Origin: Pseudorhizobium tarimense
Lineage (GTDB): Bacteria; Pseudomonadota; Alphaproteobacteria; Rhizobiales; Rhizobiaceae
Reading direction: 5' to 3'
Length of the DNA stretch: 64,000 bases
Assembly (NCBI RefSeq): GCF_022968135.1
Contig: NZ_JALJRA010000002.1
Location: forward strand, 1-64,000
Part shown: positions 26,119-36,692 of the stretch, piece by piece
How the letters are laid out: each line of letters begins with the position of its first letter
Numbering within the stretch: position 1 is the stretch's first letter
The notes under the pieces: generated by a model
The model's input: the letters and a program-made list of their open reading frames with translations, nothing else
Told to the model about the DNA's origin: nothing
Databases searched by the model: none
Position numbers and translations under genes: made by a program

Positions 26119-26607
26119 TCAGCCGTTCGTGCCGGCGGCATGTCCGGCGCCGCGGCGAAGATCGAGGAATTTGACGATCGTCGTCAGCGTCAGGAGGAGA
26201 GCGCCGAAGGGCAGGCTGGCGGTTACCCAGGAATAACTGATCCAGGGGATCCCCTGGAAGCTGCGTGCCCGGCTGGTCCAGGCAAGCTGCACCCCGTAGA
26301 CGACCACGAACAACAGGAAGGCGATAAGGATCACATAGTTCAGATAGGTGAGCATCCGCTGACCGGACGCCGGCAGCCGCTCGGTCAGGAGATCTATGGA
26401 CATCAGCGCGTTGCGTCGCCAGGCGATGTCGGCGCAGATGAAGCAGGCCCAGGCGAAGAAGCAGGTGGCGAAGTCGATGGTCCAGTTGAGCGGGTGGGCG
26501 GCCAGACGCGCCAGGCCGCCCGAAAAGATCAACAGGACCATCAGGATGAGCAGGATCCCGGCCACCACCGCTTCGAACTTGCCGATCATGTCGTAGATGT
26601 TTCGCAT
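26119..26607 (-). CDS. dctQ: TRAP transporter small permease
   Basis: A 162-residue protein with four transmembrane helices, the normal size for DctQ. Helix two contains FFAWACFICADIAWRR and is followed by ALMSIDLLTERLP, the conserved polar segment of the family. It sits between the large permease and binding-protein genes on the same strand. Confidence 0.9.
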   Translation of the reverse strand: MRNIYDMIGKFEAVVAGILLILMVLLIFSGGLARLAAHPLNWTIDFATCFFAWACFICADIAWRRNALMSIDLLTERLPASGQRMLTYLNYVILIAFLLFVVVYGVQLAWTSRARSFQGIPWISYSWVTASLPFGALLLTLTTIVKFLDLRRGAGHAAGTNG

Positions 26608-26641
26608 CGGAATCCCTGCGGCCGGGTCTGCTTTCTACCTG

Positions 26642-27634
26642 CTAGTTTCCAAGTTCAGCCTGAACGGCCTTCTTCGCATCGGTTATTCCAAGCGCTTCAT
26701 AGGCCTTCTCGCCGGCGGCCTTGAAGGCTTCCAGATCGACATCGGTAACGATCTCCATGCCCTTCGATTGCAGGTCCGCCTTGATGGTCTCGGCCATGTC
26801 CTGGATCGTCTGGGACGTCTCTCGTCCAGCTGTTTTGCACTCCTCCACCAGCGCCGTCTGATAATCCTCCGGCAGGCCGTTGAACCACTGCGAGCTGACC
26901 ACCTGGAAATTGATCAGCATGATGTGCTTGGTCTCGTTGGCGAATTTCAGCACCTCGTAGAAACGCCCGCCTGGGATGTTGGCATAGACGAGCTCTACCC
27001 CGTCGATCGCCTGCTGCTGCAGGGCCGGGTACATGTCGCCGAAGGCCATGGCCGTCGGGGCGGCGCCGAGCGCGCGGATGGATTCCTGCCAGATTGGCGC
27101 AGGCGGCGTGCGGATGCGAAGCCCCGCAAGGTCCTCCGGCGTGCGGATCGGCTTGTTGGTAAAGAAGTTGCGGAAGCCCTGCACCCAGTCGAAGCAGACC
27201 ACCTTCAGGCCGTGCTGCGTGGCGAGCTCCTCTTCCCACTTCTGGACGGTCGGCGATTCCGAAAGCTTCCAGACATCCTCAAGAGAGCTGACGAAATAGG
27301 GGCCGTTCATCACCGCGATGCTGGGTACGTAATTGCCGAGCCGGGCCGAGTCGGTGTTTTGCCCGACATTGGCGCCCTGGCGGATCTGCTCGATGATGTC
27401 TTCTTCGACGCCGAGCTGTGCGCTGTGATAGACCTCCATCTTGAGGCCGCCATTGGTGCGCTCCTCGACCCGCTTCGCCCACTTCATGAAACCTTCGTGG
27501 AACGGCTCGCTTGGTCCGAGAACATGGTTGAAACGCAGGGTGTAGGTATCTTGTGCGCTAGCGGTCTCGCCGGCGACGATGGCCAATCCTGCCGCAGCCA
27601 GCAGCGGGAGCATTCTCCTTGTGATCTTGCGCAT
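26642..27634 (-). CDS. dctP: TRAP transporter solute-binding protein
   Basis: A 330-residue periplasmic protein with a signal peptide ending near ETASAQ (residue 28). DctP features are the N-lobe TLRFNHVLGPSEPFHEGFMK, the ligand-binding LAGLRIRTPPAPIWQESI carrying the conserved Arg, and GDMYPALQQQAIDGVE. The neighbouring Ldh2-type and SDR dehydrogenases suggest a hydroxy acid or sugar-acid substrate. That is an inference from context. Confidence 0.93.
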   Translation of the reverse strand: MRKITRRMLPLLAAAGLAIVAGETASAQDTYTLRFNHVLGPSEPFHEGFMKWAKRVEERTNGGLKMEVYHSAQLGVEEDIIEQIRQGANVGQNTDSARLGNYVPSIAVMNGPYFVSSLEDVWKLSESPTVQKWEEELATQHGLKVVCFDWVQGFRNFFTNKPIRTPEDLAGLRIRTPPAPIWQESIRALGAAPTAMAFGDMYPALQQQAIDGVELVYANIPGGRFYEVLKFANETKHIMLINFQVVSSQWFNGLPEDYQTALVEECKTAGRETSQTIQDMAETIKADLQSKGMEIVTDVDLEAFKAAGEKAYEALGITDAKKAVQAELGN

Positions 27635-27717
27635 GCTACTCCTCCTCTTGGTTGACGTTTCGACACTTCCTTCCTCGGCGGGAAAGTCCGCAGGCCGCCG
27701 ATCTTAGCGCAGCGGTG

Positions 27718-28806
27718 TTACAGGCTAAACGGCGGCGTCAATCGGTGCTCCTTGGCAAGCACGGCGAAGGCGTCGCGGGTCGCGGGGTCGAGCGGAACGC
27801 CGCTCTGCTCGCGCTCGCGTGCCACCCGCCATTCCCTGTCGCCCGGTGCCATCACCGTCATCCCCTCGCGTGCCGGCGAACTCCGCAATACTTCAACGTA
27901 ACGTTTGATGCCGGCCTGGAAAATCTCCTCGCTGACAAAGGCGCCAGGCTTCAATGCCAGCACGAAGGCGCCGAGACCCCGTGGTGTCGATATGTCGGCC
28001 CCATTCATCGGCAGAATGTCGAAGCTCAGCTTCATGCCGGAGAAAACGGCGCTGAGGATTTCGGCGAAGCCGCCCAGGCCGGCGCCCTTGAAGCCGAATT
28101 CGCCGCCAACCGGCGCCAGCATCTCGACCAGCGAAGGATCGCGCGTGTCGCGACCGTCGGCCTCCGACGCAACCCCCTCCGGCAGCTGAACGCCAAGGCT
28201 CCGGTAGAGCTGCACCCGATTATACGGGACGGCACTGGTGGCCATATCGAGCAGCCACGGATTGTCCCCCGTAACGGGTACGGCGAAGGAAATCGGGTTG
28301 GTGCCATGAAAGCGCATGGCGCCATCGTGCAGGCGCACGAAGCTGTCCGAATTGCAGACCGCCAGCGCAGCAAAGCCTCGGCGGGTTGCCTCCATCACAT
28401 AGGCGCCTGCCGGGCCGAAATGGGAGCTGTTGCGGATGGAAACGGCGCCGATGCCGAATTTGTCGGCAAGTTCGATGGCATGGTCCATAGCGCGGTAGGC
28501 GCCGAGTGCGCCGTGTCCATGATCGGCGTCGAGCGAGGCGACAGCGCCGAAGGACTGGACGATCCGGACATCGGGAGTCCGGTTGACGCGGCCACCATTC
28601 ATCACCTTGACGTAGTGGTCGAGCAGGCGCACGCCATGGCTGTCCACCCCGAGCCGCGATCCGTGCATCATGGCACGCGTCGCAGCGTCCGCCGTTGCCT
28701 CATCCGCACCAATGGCGGCGAAGACCTCTCGGCAGAAGCGATCGACCGCGTCTATGGAAGCGTGCAGCACGGCCTCGCCTGTAGGCGGCTTCAGGGATGA
28801 GTTCAT
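27718..28806 (-). CDS. Ldh2-family NAD(P)-dependent 2-hydroxyacid dehydrogenase
   Basis: A 362-residue member of the malate/L-lactate dehydrogenase (Ldh2) family, a fold distinct from classical LDH. Recognisable segments are SRLGVDSHGVRLLDHYV near residue 50 (catalytic His), NSSHFGPAGAYVMEA near 120, and the cofactor region FGFKGAGLGGFAEILSAV. Members reduce 2-keto acids such as ureidoglycolate products, delta-1-piperideine-2-carboxylate or sulfolactate. The substrate cannot be told from the sequence. Its ATG overlaps the stop of the SDR gene upstream. Confidence 0.85.
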   Translation of the reverse strand: MNSSLKPPTGEAVLHASIDAVDRFCREVFAAIGADEATADAATRAMMHGSRLGVDSHGVRLLDHYVKVMNGGRVNRTPDVRIVQSFGAVASLDADHGHGALGAYRAMDHAIELADKFGIGAVSIRNSSHFGPAGAYVMEATRRGFAALAVCNSDSFVRLHDGAMRFHGTNPISFAVPVTGDNPWLLDMATSAVPYNRVQLYRSLGVQLPEGVASEADGRDTRDPSLVEMLAPVGGEFGFKGAGLGGFAEILSAVFSGMKLSFDILPMNGADISTPRGLGAFVLALKPGAFVSEEIFQAGIKRYVEVLRSSPAREGMTVMAPGDREWRVAREREQSGVPLDPATRDAFAVLAKEHRLTPPFSL

Positions 28807-29546
28807 AGGGTCTGGCCTCCATCGATCACGAGGATCTGTCCTGTCATGAATGCGGTTTCGTCGCTGGAGAGATAAACGGCTGCCGCAGCCATCTCTTCGA
28901 CGCTCCCGAGCCGTCCCATCGGCTGGCGCGCCATGAACGTCCGCGCCATCTCCTGCGGGTCAGGGCTCTGGTCGATGCGGCTTTGCAGCGAGGGGGAAAG
29001 GGTGGTGCCGGGGCAGAGCGCGTTGACGCGGACGCCGGTGCTGATGAGATCGCGTGCGGCAGCCTTGGTCAGCCCGATCATCGCCGCCTTGCTGGAGCCG
29101 TAGCCGAGGCGGTCGGCGACGCCGGTGATGCTGGAGGCAACCGAGGCGACGTTGACGATCGACCCGCGCCCCCGCTCGACCATTCCCGGCAAGGCCGCCT
29201 TCATCGTGCGGAAGGCGGAGGTGGCGTTCTGCTCCAGGCTCTTCTGCCAGTCCTCTTCGCTGCAGGTGAGGATCGAGCCCGTGTGAACCCAGCCGGCGCA
29301 ATTGACGAGGATATCGAGTGGCCCGGCTTCTGATATGCGGCGAGCGACCGTATTCGCATCGGTGACATCGAGCTCGACGATTCCGATTTTCGGGGAAAGC
29401 GCCGGAAGGTCCTCCATCTTTGCCAGTGTACGGCTGCTGGCCACGACATCGGCTCCTTCCGCAGCGAAGGCAAGCGCGATGGCGCGGCCCATGCCCTGGC
29501 CCGCACCTGTGACGAAGGCACGCTTGCCATTGAGCCGTCCTGCCAT
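28803..29546 (-). CDS. short-chain dehydrogenase/reductase
   Basis: A 247-residue classical SDR. The cofactor motif is TGAGQGMG (about residues 14-21), NCAGWV and the NVASVAS Ser region follow, and the catalytic pair is YGSSK. VNALCPGT and a C-terminal VIDGGQTL complete the pattern. It resembles 2-keto-3-deoxy-L-fuconate dehydrogenases, which would suit a sugar-acid pathway with the adjacent TRAP genes. GGAGGG precedes the ATG at 29546. It is the first gene of the operon, divergent from the GntR gene. Confidence 0.87.
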   Translation of the reverse strand: MAGRLNGKRAFVTGAGQGMGRAIALAFAAEGADVVASSRTLAKMEDLPALSPKIGIVELDVTDANTVARRISEAGPLDILVNCAGWVHTGSILTCSEEDWQKSLEQNATSAFRTMKAALPGMVERGRGSIVNVASVASSITGVADRLGYGSSKAAMIGLTKAAARDLISTGVRVNALCPGTTLSPSLQSRIDQSPDPQEMARTFMARQPMGRLGSVEEMAAAAVYLSSDETAFMTGQILVIDGGQTL

Positions 29547-29583
29547 CCGTCCCTCCTCCAAGGTCGCCGCCGATAACGTACTA

Positions 29584-29593
29584 AGTGTACACT
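29584..29593. promoter_or_regulatory. candidate GntR operator AGTGTACACT
   Basis: A perfect 10-bp palindrome lies 38 bp upstream of the SDR start codon, in the 229-bp divergent region shared with the GntR gene. A second inverted repeat, GATCAA N9 TTGATC (29686-29706), lies closer to the regulator. FCD-type GntR proteins use short palindromes of this kind. Confidence 0.4.
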
Positions 29594-29775
29594 ATACGAA
29601 AAATCTCTTCTTGCAAGACCTCCTACCGCCTTTTGATAGTGCTGATTAATCCGTCGGTAATCACGAGGGTCGTTTGATGGCGCGCGATCAAGCTGTTAGT
29701 TTGATCAAGAGCTTGCCCGTGGCTGTGGCGGGGGAAGAAACGCAGCCGGGGTAAGCGCCAGCGTCAGGAGGCGGG

Positions 29776-30798
29776 ATGACATCGGCTGCAAAGATGGAAG
29801 CGGGAATGGCGGCGGCACGGACGCAGGGCGGGACGGTGCCACGTCTCTACCAGCAGGTATTCGACATCCTCGCAGCCCAGATCACGCAAGGCGCCTTGCG
29901 CGAGGGCGCAAGGCTCAGCGAATCCGCGCTCGCTGCACAGTTCGGGATCAGCCGCGCCCCGGCTCGCCAGGCGCTGGCTGAGCTGGAGCGGCAAGGGCTT
30001 CTGGCGAAGGGAAGCGGCCGGGGCTATCAGGTGAAGCGGCAGAAACAAGCGCAGCCATCCACTGGTGCTCCCCTGGAGCTGCTTGAAGGGGACCTGCGGC
30101 TGACGCAAGCCTCCACCTGGTCGCGTATCTATGGGGAGGTGGAAAGCGAGATCGCCGCCCGCACCTCGTTTGCCGGCTGGCGGGTCAACGAAACGGAGCT
30201 GGCACGCTACTACGGCGTCAGCCGCACGGTGGCCCGCGATGTCGTCGCACGCCTGCAACAGCGCGGCGTCGTGCAAAAGGACGATCGTTCACGGTGGATC
30301 GCGCCGGCCATGTCTCCCGACCACGTGACGGATCTCTACGAACTGCGCTGGCTGCTGGAGCCGGTGGCTCTCGAGAAGGCGGCGCCGAGGTTGCCGGGCG
30401 ATCTTCTGCCGGGAATGCGTCAACGGCTGGAAGAGGCGGCACGAAACGCCGGAAGCCTCACCGGACCGGATCTCGATCACCTGGAGGAGGATCTCCATGT
30501 GACGCTGCTGGGCCATTGCGGAAACCCGCCGCTGATGCAGGCCATCAACCTGCCGCAGGCGCTCCTGGTCGCGCACCGCTTTCTTTATCGCTGGATGCCG
30601 AGCCTCTTTGGCGCCGAACCATTCCTGCCCGAGCACCTGGAGATCGTCGACAGGCTGCAGGCGGGACGGGTGACGGAGGCGGCGGACGCGCTGCGGCGGC
30701 ACCTGCAGATCTCACGGGAGCGGGCGATCGACCGCATCCAGCGGGTGACCCGGGAGGTCCACCCTGAAGATCTTCCCTATCTCGAAAAGCTCGACTGA
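29776..30798 (+). CDS. GntR/FCD regulator with two winged-helix domains
   Basis: A 340-residue regulator, about 100 residues longer than typical FadR/FCD proteins. Residues 21-87 form one complete GntR winged helix (ARLSESALAAQFGISRAPAR). Residues 112-178 form a second winged helix (WRVNETELARYYGVSRTVAR), followed by an FCD effector domain (about 182-325: LYELRWLLEPVALE, then HLEEDLHVTLLGHCGNPPL with metal-ligand-type Asp and His). It probably controls the divergent TRAP-dehydrogenase operon in response to its hydroxy-acid substrate. The double DNA-binding head is unusual. Confidence 0.88.
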   Translation: MTSAAKMEAGMAAARTQGGTVPRLYQQVFDILAAQITQGALREGARLSESALAAQFGISRAPARQALAELERQGLLAKGSGRGYQVKRQKQAQPSTGAPLELLEGDLRLTQASTWSRIYGEVESEIAARTSFAGWRVNETELARYYGVSRTVARDVVARLQQRGVVQKDDRSRWIAPAMSPDHVTDLYELRWLLEPVALEKAAPRLPGDLLPGMRQRLEEAARNAGSLTGPDLDHLEEDLHVTLLGHCGNPPLMQAINLPQALLVAHRFLYRWMPSLFGAEPFLPEHLEIVDRLQAGRVTEAADALRRHLQISRERAIDRIQRVTREVHPEDLPYLEKLD

Positions 30799-30827
30799 CC
30801 GCCGCGGCGACCACGTCTCGGGCTCTT

Positions 30828-30851
30828 AGAAAGAAGGGCCGTCGCCGGCCC
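30828..30851 (-). terminator. terminator for the DUF475 gene
   Basis: GGGCCG/CGGCCC stem (30836-30841 with 30846-30851). Read on the minus strand, it is followed by TTCTTTCT. It lies between the converging GntR and DUF475 genes and may serve both. Confidence 0.55.
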
Positions 30852-30874
30852 CTCTTGATCGTGTCACCACCGTG

Positions 30875-31960
30875 TCAGATGTGTCCGCGGGAGAGATCCG
30901 TTTCCCGCTGCTGCTCCGCCCGATTGTAACGGATGGAGGACCAGAGGGCGAGGCCGATGAGGCTTGCGCCACCCAGCCCCGTGATGACTTCCGGGATGTG
31001 GTAAAGGGTCTGCACATACATGATCACCGAAAGGATCAGGATCGCGTAGAAGGCGCCATGCTCCAGGTAGCGGTAATGGGTCAGCGTCTCCTTCTCGACC
31101 AGCATGATCGTCATCGAGCGGACATACATCGCACCGATGCCTAGCCCGATGGCGATGACGAAGAGGTTCTGCGTCAACGCAAACGCGCCGATGACGCCAT
31201 CGAAGGAGAAGCTGGCGTCCAGCACCTCAAGGTAGATGAACGCGCCGAGACCGCCACGGGCCGCCTCTGTCATCGCCTGCTGCGACGCATCAAGCAGGCC
31301 GCCGATCAGCTCCACTGCCAGGAAGGTGAGAAGCCCGTAGATCGCCGACATCACGAAGGTGTCGCTTTCCTCACCCTCGAGAAGGCTGGAAAACACCAGC
31401 ACCAGCAGCAGGACGAAGGCAATTTCGATGCCCTTGATCGTCGAGTAGCGGGACATGTACTTCTCGAACACCGAGATCCAGTGAACGTCCTTCTCATGGT
31501 TGAAGAAGTAGGTGAGCCCGACCATCATCAGGAACGTTCCGCCGAAGGCGGCGATCGGGAGATGCGCCTCGTTCATGATGCGGGCATATTCCTCCGGCTG
31601 GGCAGCCGCCAGGACCACGGCGTCAATAGGCCCGATGCCAGCAGCGATCACCACGATCAGCAGCGGGAACACGATGCGCATGCCGAAGACGGCGATCAGG
31701 ATGCCCCAGGTGAGGAAGCGGTGCTGCCAGACCGGCGTCATGTCCTTCAGCTTGTTGGCATTGACGATCGCGTTGTCGAACGAGAGCGAGATCTCCAACA
31801 CTGCCAGCACGGCGCAGATGAAGAAGACTGTCAGCATGCCGCCGATCGAGCCGGTGGTCTGCCAGCCGAGGACGGCTCCAAGCGCTAGGCCGACAACGGT
31901 CGCGATGATCGACCACTTCAGGTAGCCGAGCAGGGTCGTATGGGTCTGTGGCTGGTTCAT
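30875..31960 (-). CDS. DUF475 (TerC-related) integral membrane protein
   Basis: A 361-residue inner-membrane protein with about nine hydrophobic helices. The paired acidic segments LEISLSFDNAIVNANK (about residue 55) and LEVLDASFSFDGVIGAFA (about 240) are the hallmark of DUF475 and of the wider TerC superfamily, whose members move or exchange metal ions such as manganese and may help load exported metalloproteins. ATG 31960 with a G-rich Shine-Dalgarno is preferred to an upstream TTG. No yybP-ykoY riboswitch was recognised upstream. Confidence 0.85.
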   Translation of the reverse strand: MNQPQTHTTLLGYLKWSIIATVVGLALGAVLGWQTTGSIGGMLTVFFICAVLAVLEISLSFDNAIVNANKLKDMTPVWQHRFLTWGILIAVFGMRIVFPLLIVVIAAGIGPIDAVVLAAAQPEEYARIMNEAHLPIAAFGGTFLMMVGLTYFFNHEKDVHWISVFEKYMSRYSTIKGIEIAFVLLLVLVFSSLLEGEESDTFVMSAIYGLLTFLAVELIGGLLDASQQAMTEAARGGLGAFIYLEVLDASFSFDGVIGAFALTQNLFVIAIGLGIGAMYVRSMTIMLVEKETLTHYRYLEHGAFYAILILSVIMYVQTLYHIPEVITGLGGASLIGLALWSSIRYNRAEQQRETDLSRGHI

Positions 31961-32383
31961 GCCCGGCCCCCCATCAAGGAGGAATGGCAAAGGAAAAATG
32001 ATGCAGCGGTACCGTTGCCGGCATTGCTGCAGACGGAAAGATCAAGTTTCATGAGTAAAAGTCCGCCGGCTCGACTGCAGGCGGTACCGACATCGCGAGA
32101 GCGCCGAAAAAACTCTCGCCAGAGGGGCCCGGCACCATATTCTGATCCACGCGATTTGCGGGCGCGGAGATGGCTCTGTACTTGTCCATTTCCCGGCAAT
32201 CGTCAAGATGGGGAGAGGAGGCAGGCACCTCGCTCAGCCTTTCAGGTGTGGTCACGATGACGGTTCGATGACAGACCCTCCTTGACCTTTGGGCCTTCAC
32301 GAGTCATTTGACGCCCTACTTGCAAGAGCGTTGTGCCGCCTCAAGGCGAGGCACCGCGAAAATCGCTCCAGAAGAGAATTACA
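31961..32383 (+). other. 423-bp divergent intergenic region (DUF475 / rbfA)
   Basis: No coding frame looks real here. Two copies of the palindrome CGGTACCG (32007-32014 and 32082-32089) lie 75 bp apart on the DUF475 side. The region must hold the promoter for rbfA-truB, because nusA-infB are not upstream as they are in many other bacteria. Confidence 0.45.
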
Positions 32384-32794
32384 ATGACCAAAGCCACTTC
32401 CTCGGCGCCTTCCCAGCGCATGCTTCGTGTTGGCGAGCAGGTACGCGCCGCCATCACGCAGGTGCTCCAGCGCGGCGAAGTTCGCGATGACCTTCTCGAA
32501 ACGACCGTGGTATCGGTTTCGGAAGTACGGATGTCGCCCGACCTGAAGATCGCCACCGCCTATGTTACGCCGCTCGGTCTGCCCGATCACAAAGCCGTGA
32601 TCGACGCGCTGAACCGCAACGCGAAGTTCATTCGCGGCCGCCTGTCCGGGCAGTTGCGGCAGATGAAATACATGCCGGAAGTGCGCTTCCGCGACGACAC
32701 CAGCTTCGACAACTACCAAAAGATCGATCAGCTGCTGCGTTCCCCCGAGGTCAGCCGCGACCTCGATACCCCGTCCTCCGAAGACGAAGAATAA
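32384..32794 (+). CDS. rbfA: 30S ribosome-binding factor A
   Basis: RbfA binds the 30S subunit during late 16S rRNA maturation and cold adaptation. It has 136 residues with the KH-type fold: [20 protein letters not shown] at the N-terminus, then [20 protein letters not shown] and [22 protein letters not shown] short acidic C-terminal tail ends the protein. AGAAGAG lies before the ATG. truB follows after 9 bp. Confidence 0.95.
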   Translation: MTKATSSAPSQRMLRVGEQVRAAITQVLQRGEVRDDLLETTVVSVSEVRMSPDLKIATAYVTPLGLPDHKAVIDALNRNAKFIRGRLSGQLRQMKYMPEVRFRDDTSFDNYQKIDQLLRSPEVSRDLDTPSSEDEE

Positions 32795-32803
32795 GAAGGC
32801 AGA

Positions 32804-33736
32804 ATGTCCAAACCACGCAAACCAAAGGGCCGCCCGGTTTCTGGCTGGCTGATCCTCGACAAGCCGGTGGATTTCGGTTCGACGGAGGCGGTGTCGAAGA
32901 TCAAGTGGCTGTTCAATGCCCAGAAATGCGGCCATGCCGGCACGCTCGACCCGCTGGCATCCGGCATGCTGCCGATCGCGCTCGGCGACGCGACCAAGAC
33001 CGTTCCCTATGTGATGGACGGCCGCAAGATCTACGAATTTACCGTCACCTGGGGCGAAGAGCGCCTGACGGACGACCTCGAAGGCGACGTGACGAAGACG
33101 TCGGAAACGCGTCCGTCCGAAGAAGAAATTCGCAGCCTCCTTCCGAATTATACCGGCACCATCGAACAGGTGCCGCCACAGTTCTCGGCCATCAAGATTG
33201 CCGGCGAGCGCGCCTACGACCTCGCGCGTGACGGCGAGACTGTGGAGATTCCTTCCCGCGAGGTGGAGATCCATCGGCTGACGCTGCTCGGCTGTCCGGA
33301 TGCCAACACGGCACATTTCGAGGTGGAATGCGGCAAGGGCACCTATGTGCGGGCGCTGGCCCGCGACTTCGGTCGCGATCTCGGCTGCTACGGACATATC
33401 TCTTCGCTTCGCCGCACCTTCGTTGCGCCTTTCGCTGAAGACCGCATGGTTCCGCTGGCCGATCTCGTTGCGCTGGAAGCGATCGAAGACCGCGAGGAGC
33501 GTCTGGCGGCACTCGATGCCAAACTGATGGACACGGCCGACGCGCTGTCGAGCCTGCCGCATCTGGCTGTCACGGAAGACCAGGCGCACCGGTTGCGCAT
33601 GGGCAATCCGATCATTCTCCGTGGCCGCGATGCGCCGCTGGCGGAGGCAGATGCCTATGCGACCGCCCGCGGCAAGCTGGTGGCGATCGGCGAGATCGGT
33701 GAGGGCGAATTCCGGCCAAAGCGCGTGTTCGGCTGA
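32804..33736 (+). CDS. truB: tRNA pseudouridine(55) synthase
   Basis: TruB makes pseudouridine 55 in the T arm of tRNAs. It has 310 residues. The N-terminal [22 protein letters not shown] is followed by the catalytic segment [20 protein letters not shown], where the Asp is the nucleophile. The central [20 protein letters not shown] and the [22 protein letters not shown] block are typical, and a PUA-like C-terminus ends FRPKRVFG. It is 9 bp downstream of rbfA. Confidence 0.97.
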   Translation: MSKPRKPKGRPVSGWLILDKPVDFGSTEAVSKIKWLFNAQKCGHAGTLDPLASGMLPIALGDATKTVPYVMDGRKIYEFTVTWGEERLTDDLEGDVTKTSETRPSEEEIRSLLPNYTGTIEQVPPQFSAIKIAGERAYDLARDGETVEIPSREVEIHRLTLLGCPDANTAHFEVECGKGTYVRALARDFGRDLGCYGHISSLRRTFVAPFAEDRMVPLADLVALEAIEDREERLAALDAKLMDTADALSSLPHLAVTEDQAHRLRMGNPIILRGRDAPLAEADAYATARGKLVAIGEIGEGEFRPKRVFG

Positions 33737-33892
33737 TCATTCGCCGGCCCCTTCCATTATCGACCCTTATGGAGTATAGGCAGCGCCAGCAGGCAATGCC
33801 TTTGGCAGCGCATTTGCTCATTCACGGCCATGGCTGGACGACATCCCGGCCCTTGGCGACCCCATGTTCCTCATCAAGAAAGGATCTGTCCG

Positions 33893-34162
33893 ATGTCGAT
33901 CACTGCTGAGCGCAAGGCTGCGCTGATCAAGGAATACGCAACCGCCGAAGGCGACACCGGTTCTCCGGAAGTCCAGGTCGCGATCCTGACCGAGCGCATC
34001 AACAACCTGACCGAGCACTTCAAGGGCCACAAGAAGGACAACCACTCCCGCCGTGGCCTTCTCGCAATGGTTTCCAGCCGCCGCTCGCTTCTTGACTACC
34101 TCAAGAAGAAGGACGAAGGCCGCTACACCAAGCTGATCGCCAGCCTGGGTATCCGCCGCTAA
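33893..34162 (+). CDS. rpsO: 30S ribosomal protein S15
   Basis: An 89-residue S15, the normal length. It begins [20 protein letters not shown] and carries the rRNA-binding [20 protein letters not shown] and [28 protein letters not shown] is upstream of the ATG. The gene is 157 bp after truB and ends in a strong terminator before pnp, the arrangement conserved in many proteobacteria. Confidence 0.98.
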   Translation: MSITAERKAALIKEYATAEGDTGSPEVQVAILTERINNLTEHFKGHKKDNHSRRGLLAMVSSRRSLLDYLKKKDEGRYTKLIASLGIRR

Positions 34163-34171
34163 GAATTGATT

Positions 34172-34206
34172 GGCGGGCGCCTCACAATGGTCGCCCGCCT
34201 TTCTTA
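34172..34206 (+). terminator. terminator between rpsO and pnp
   Basis: GGCGGGCG (34172-34179) pairs with CGCCCGCC (34192-34199), followed by TTTCTTATCTT. It probably sets the rpsO mRNA 3' end with partial readthrough to pnp. Confidence 0.85.
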
Positions 34207-34286
34207 TCTTCGGGTGACCGAAGGATCGGCCGCAAGGCCGAAGACTGGCGGACCGGATGGGCCGGCTTCGCCAAATCAACCGCTGA

Positions 34287-34363
34287 CCTGCCATGGGGCA
34301 GGATTGCCGGATGCTTTCGCCAGACGCTCCGTCTGGCTCCGCGAGAGGATGGTCAAGCCATCC
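34287..34363 (+). promoter_or_regulatory. structured pnp 5' leader (three hairpins)
   Basis: The 260-nt rpsO-pnp gap contains three perfect hairpins in a row: CCTGCC/GGCAGG with loop ATGG (34287-34302), GCCAGACG/CGTCTGGC with a 3-nt loop (34319-34337), and GGATGG/CCATCC with loop TCAAG (34347-34363). In E. coli, pnp mRNA is autoregulated through RNase III cleavage of a leader hairpin. A similar role here is inference. Confidence 0.5.
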
Positions 34364-34465
34364 CGCACACGACGAAAGCCTCCCGTTGTCTTGCCCGTGA
34401 CACGTCACAGCCAGCGCCTGCGCATGCTGCCCGACCGGCCGCCGCGGCGCTACGAAGGACAAGAC

Positions 34466-36613
<2,148 letters not shown>

Positions 36614-36636
36614 TCCGCTCTCTTTCCGAATTCAGA

Positions 36637-36664
36637 GGCGCGGGATCCTGTTCCCGCGCCTTTT
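36637..36664 (+). terminator. terminator after pnp
   Basis: A 9-bp GC-rich stem GGCGCGGGA/TCCCGCGCC (36637-36645 with 36652-36660), loop TCCTGT, then TTTT. Confidence 0.9.
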
Positions 36665-36692
36665 CTGTATCCACCGCCGAAGGTGAGGCACC

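Noticed and set aside
31961..32120. yybP-ykoY manganese riboswitch upstream of the DUF475/TerC-like gene
   Set aside because: The conserved loop sequences are not there. Only two CGGTACCG palindromes are seen.
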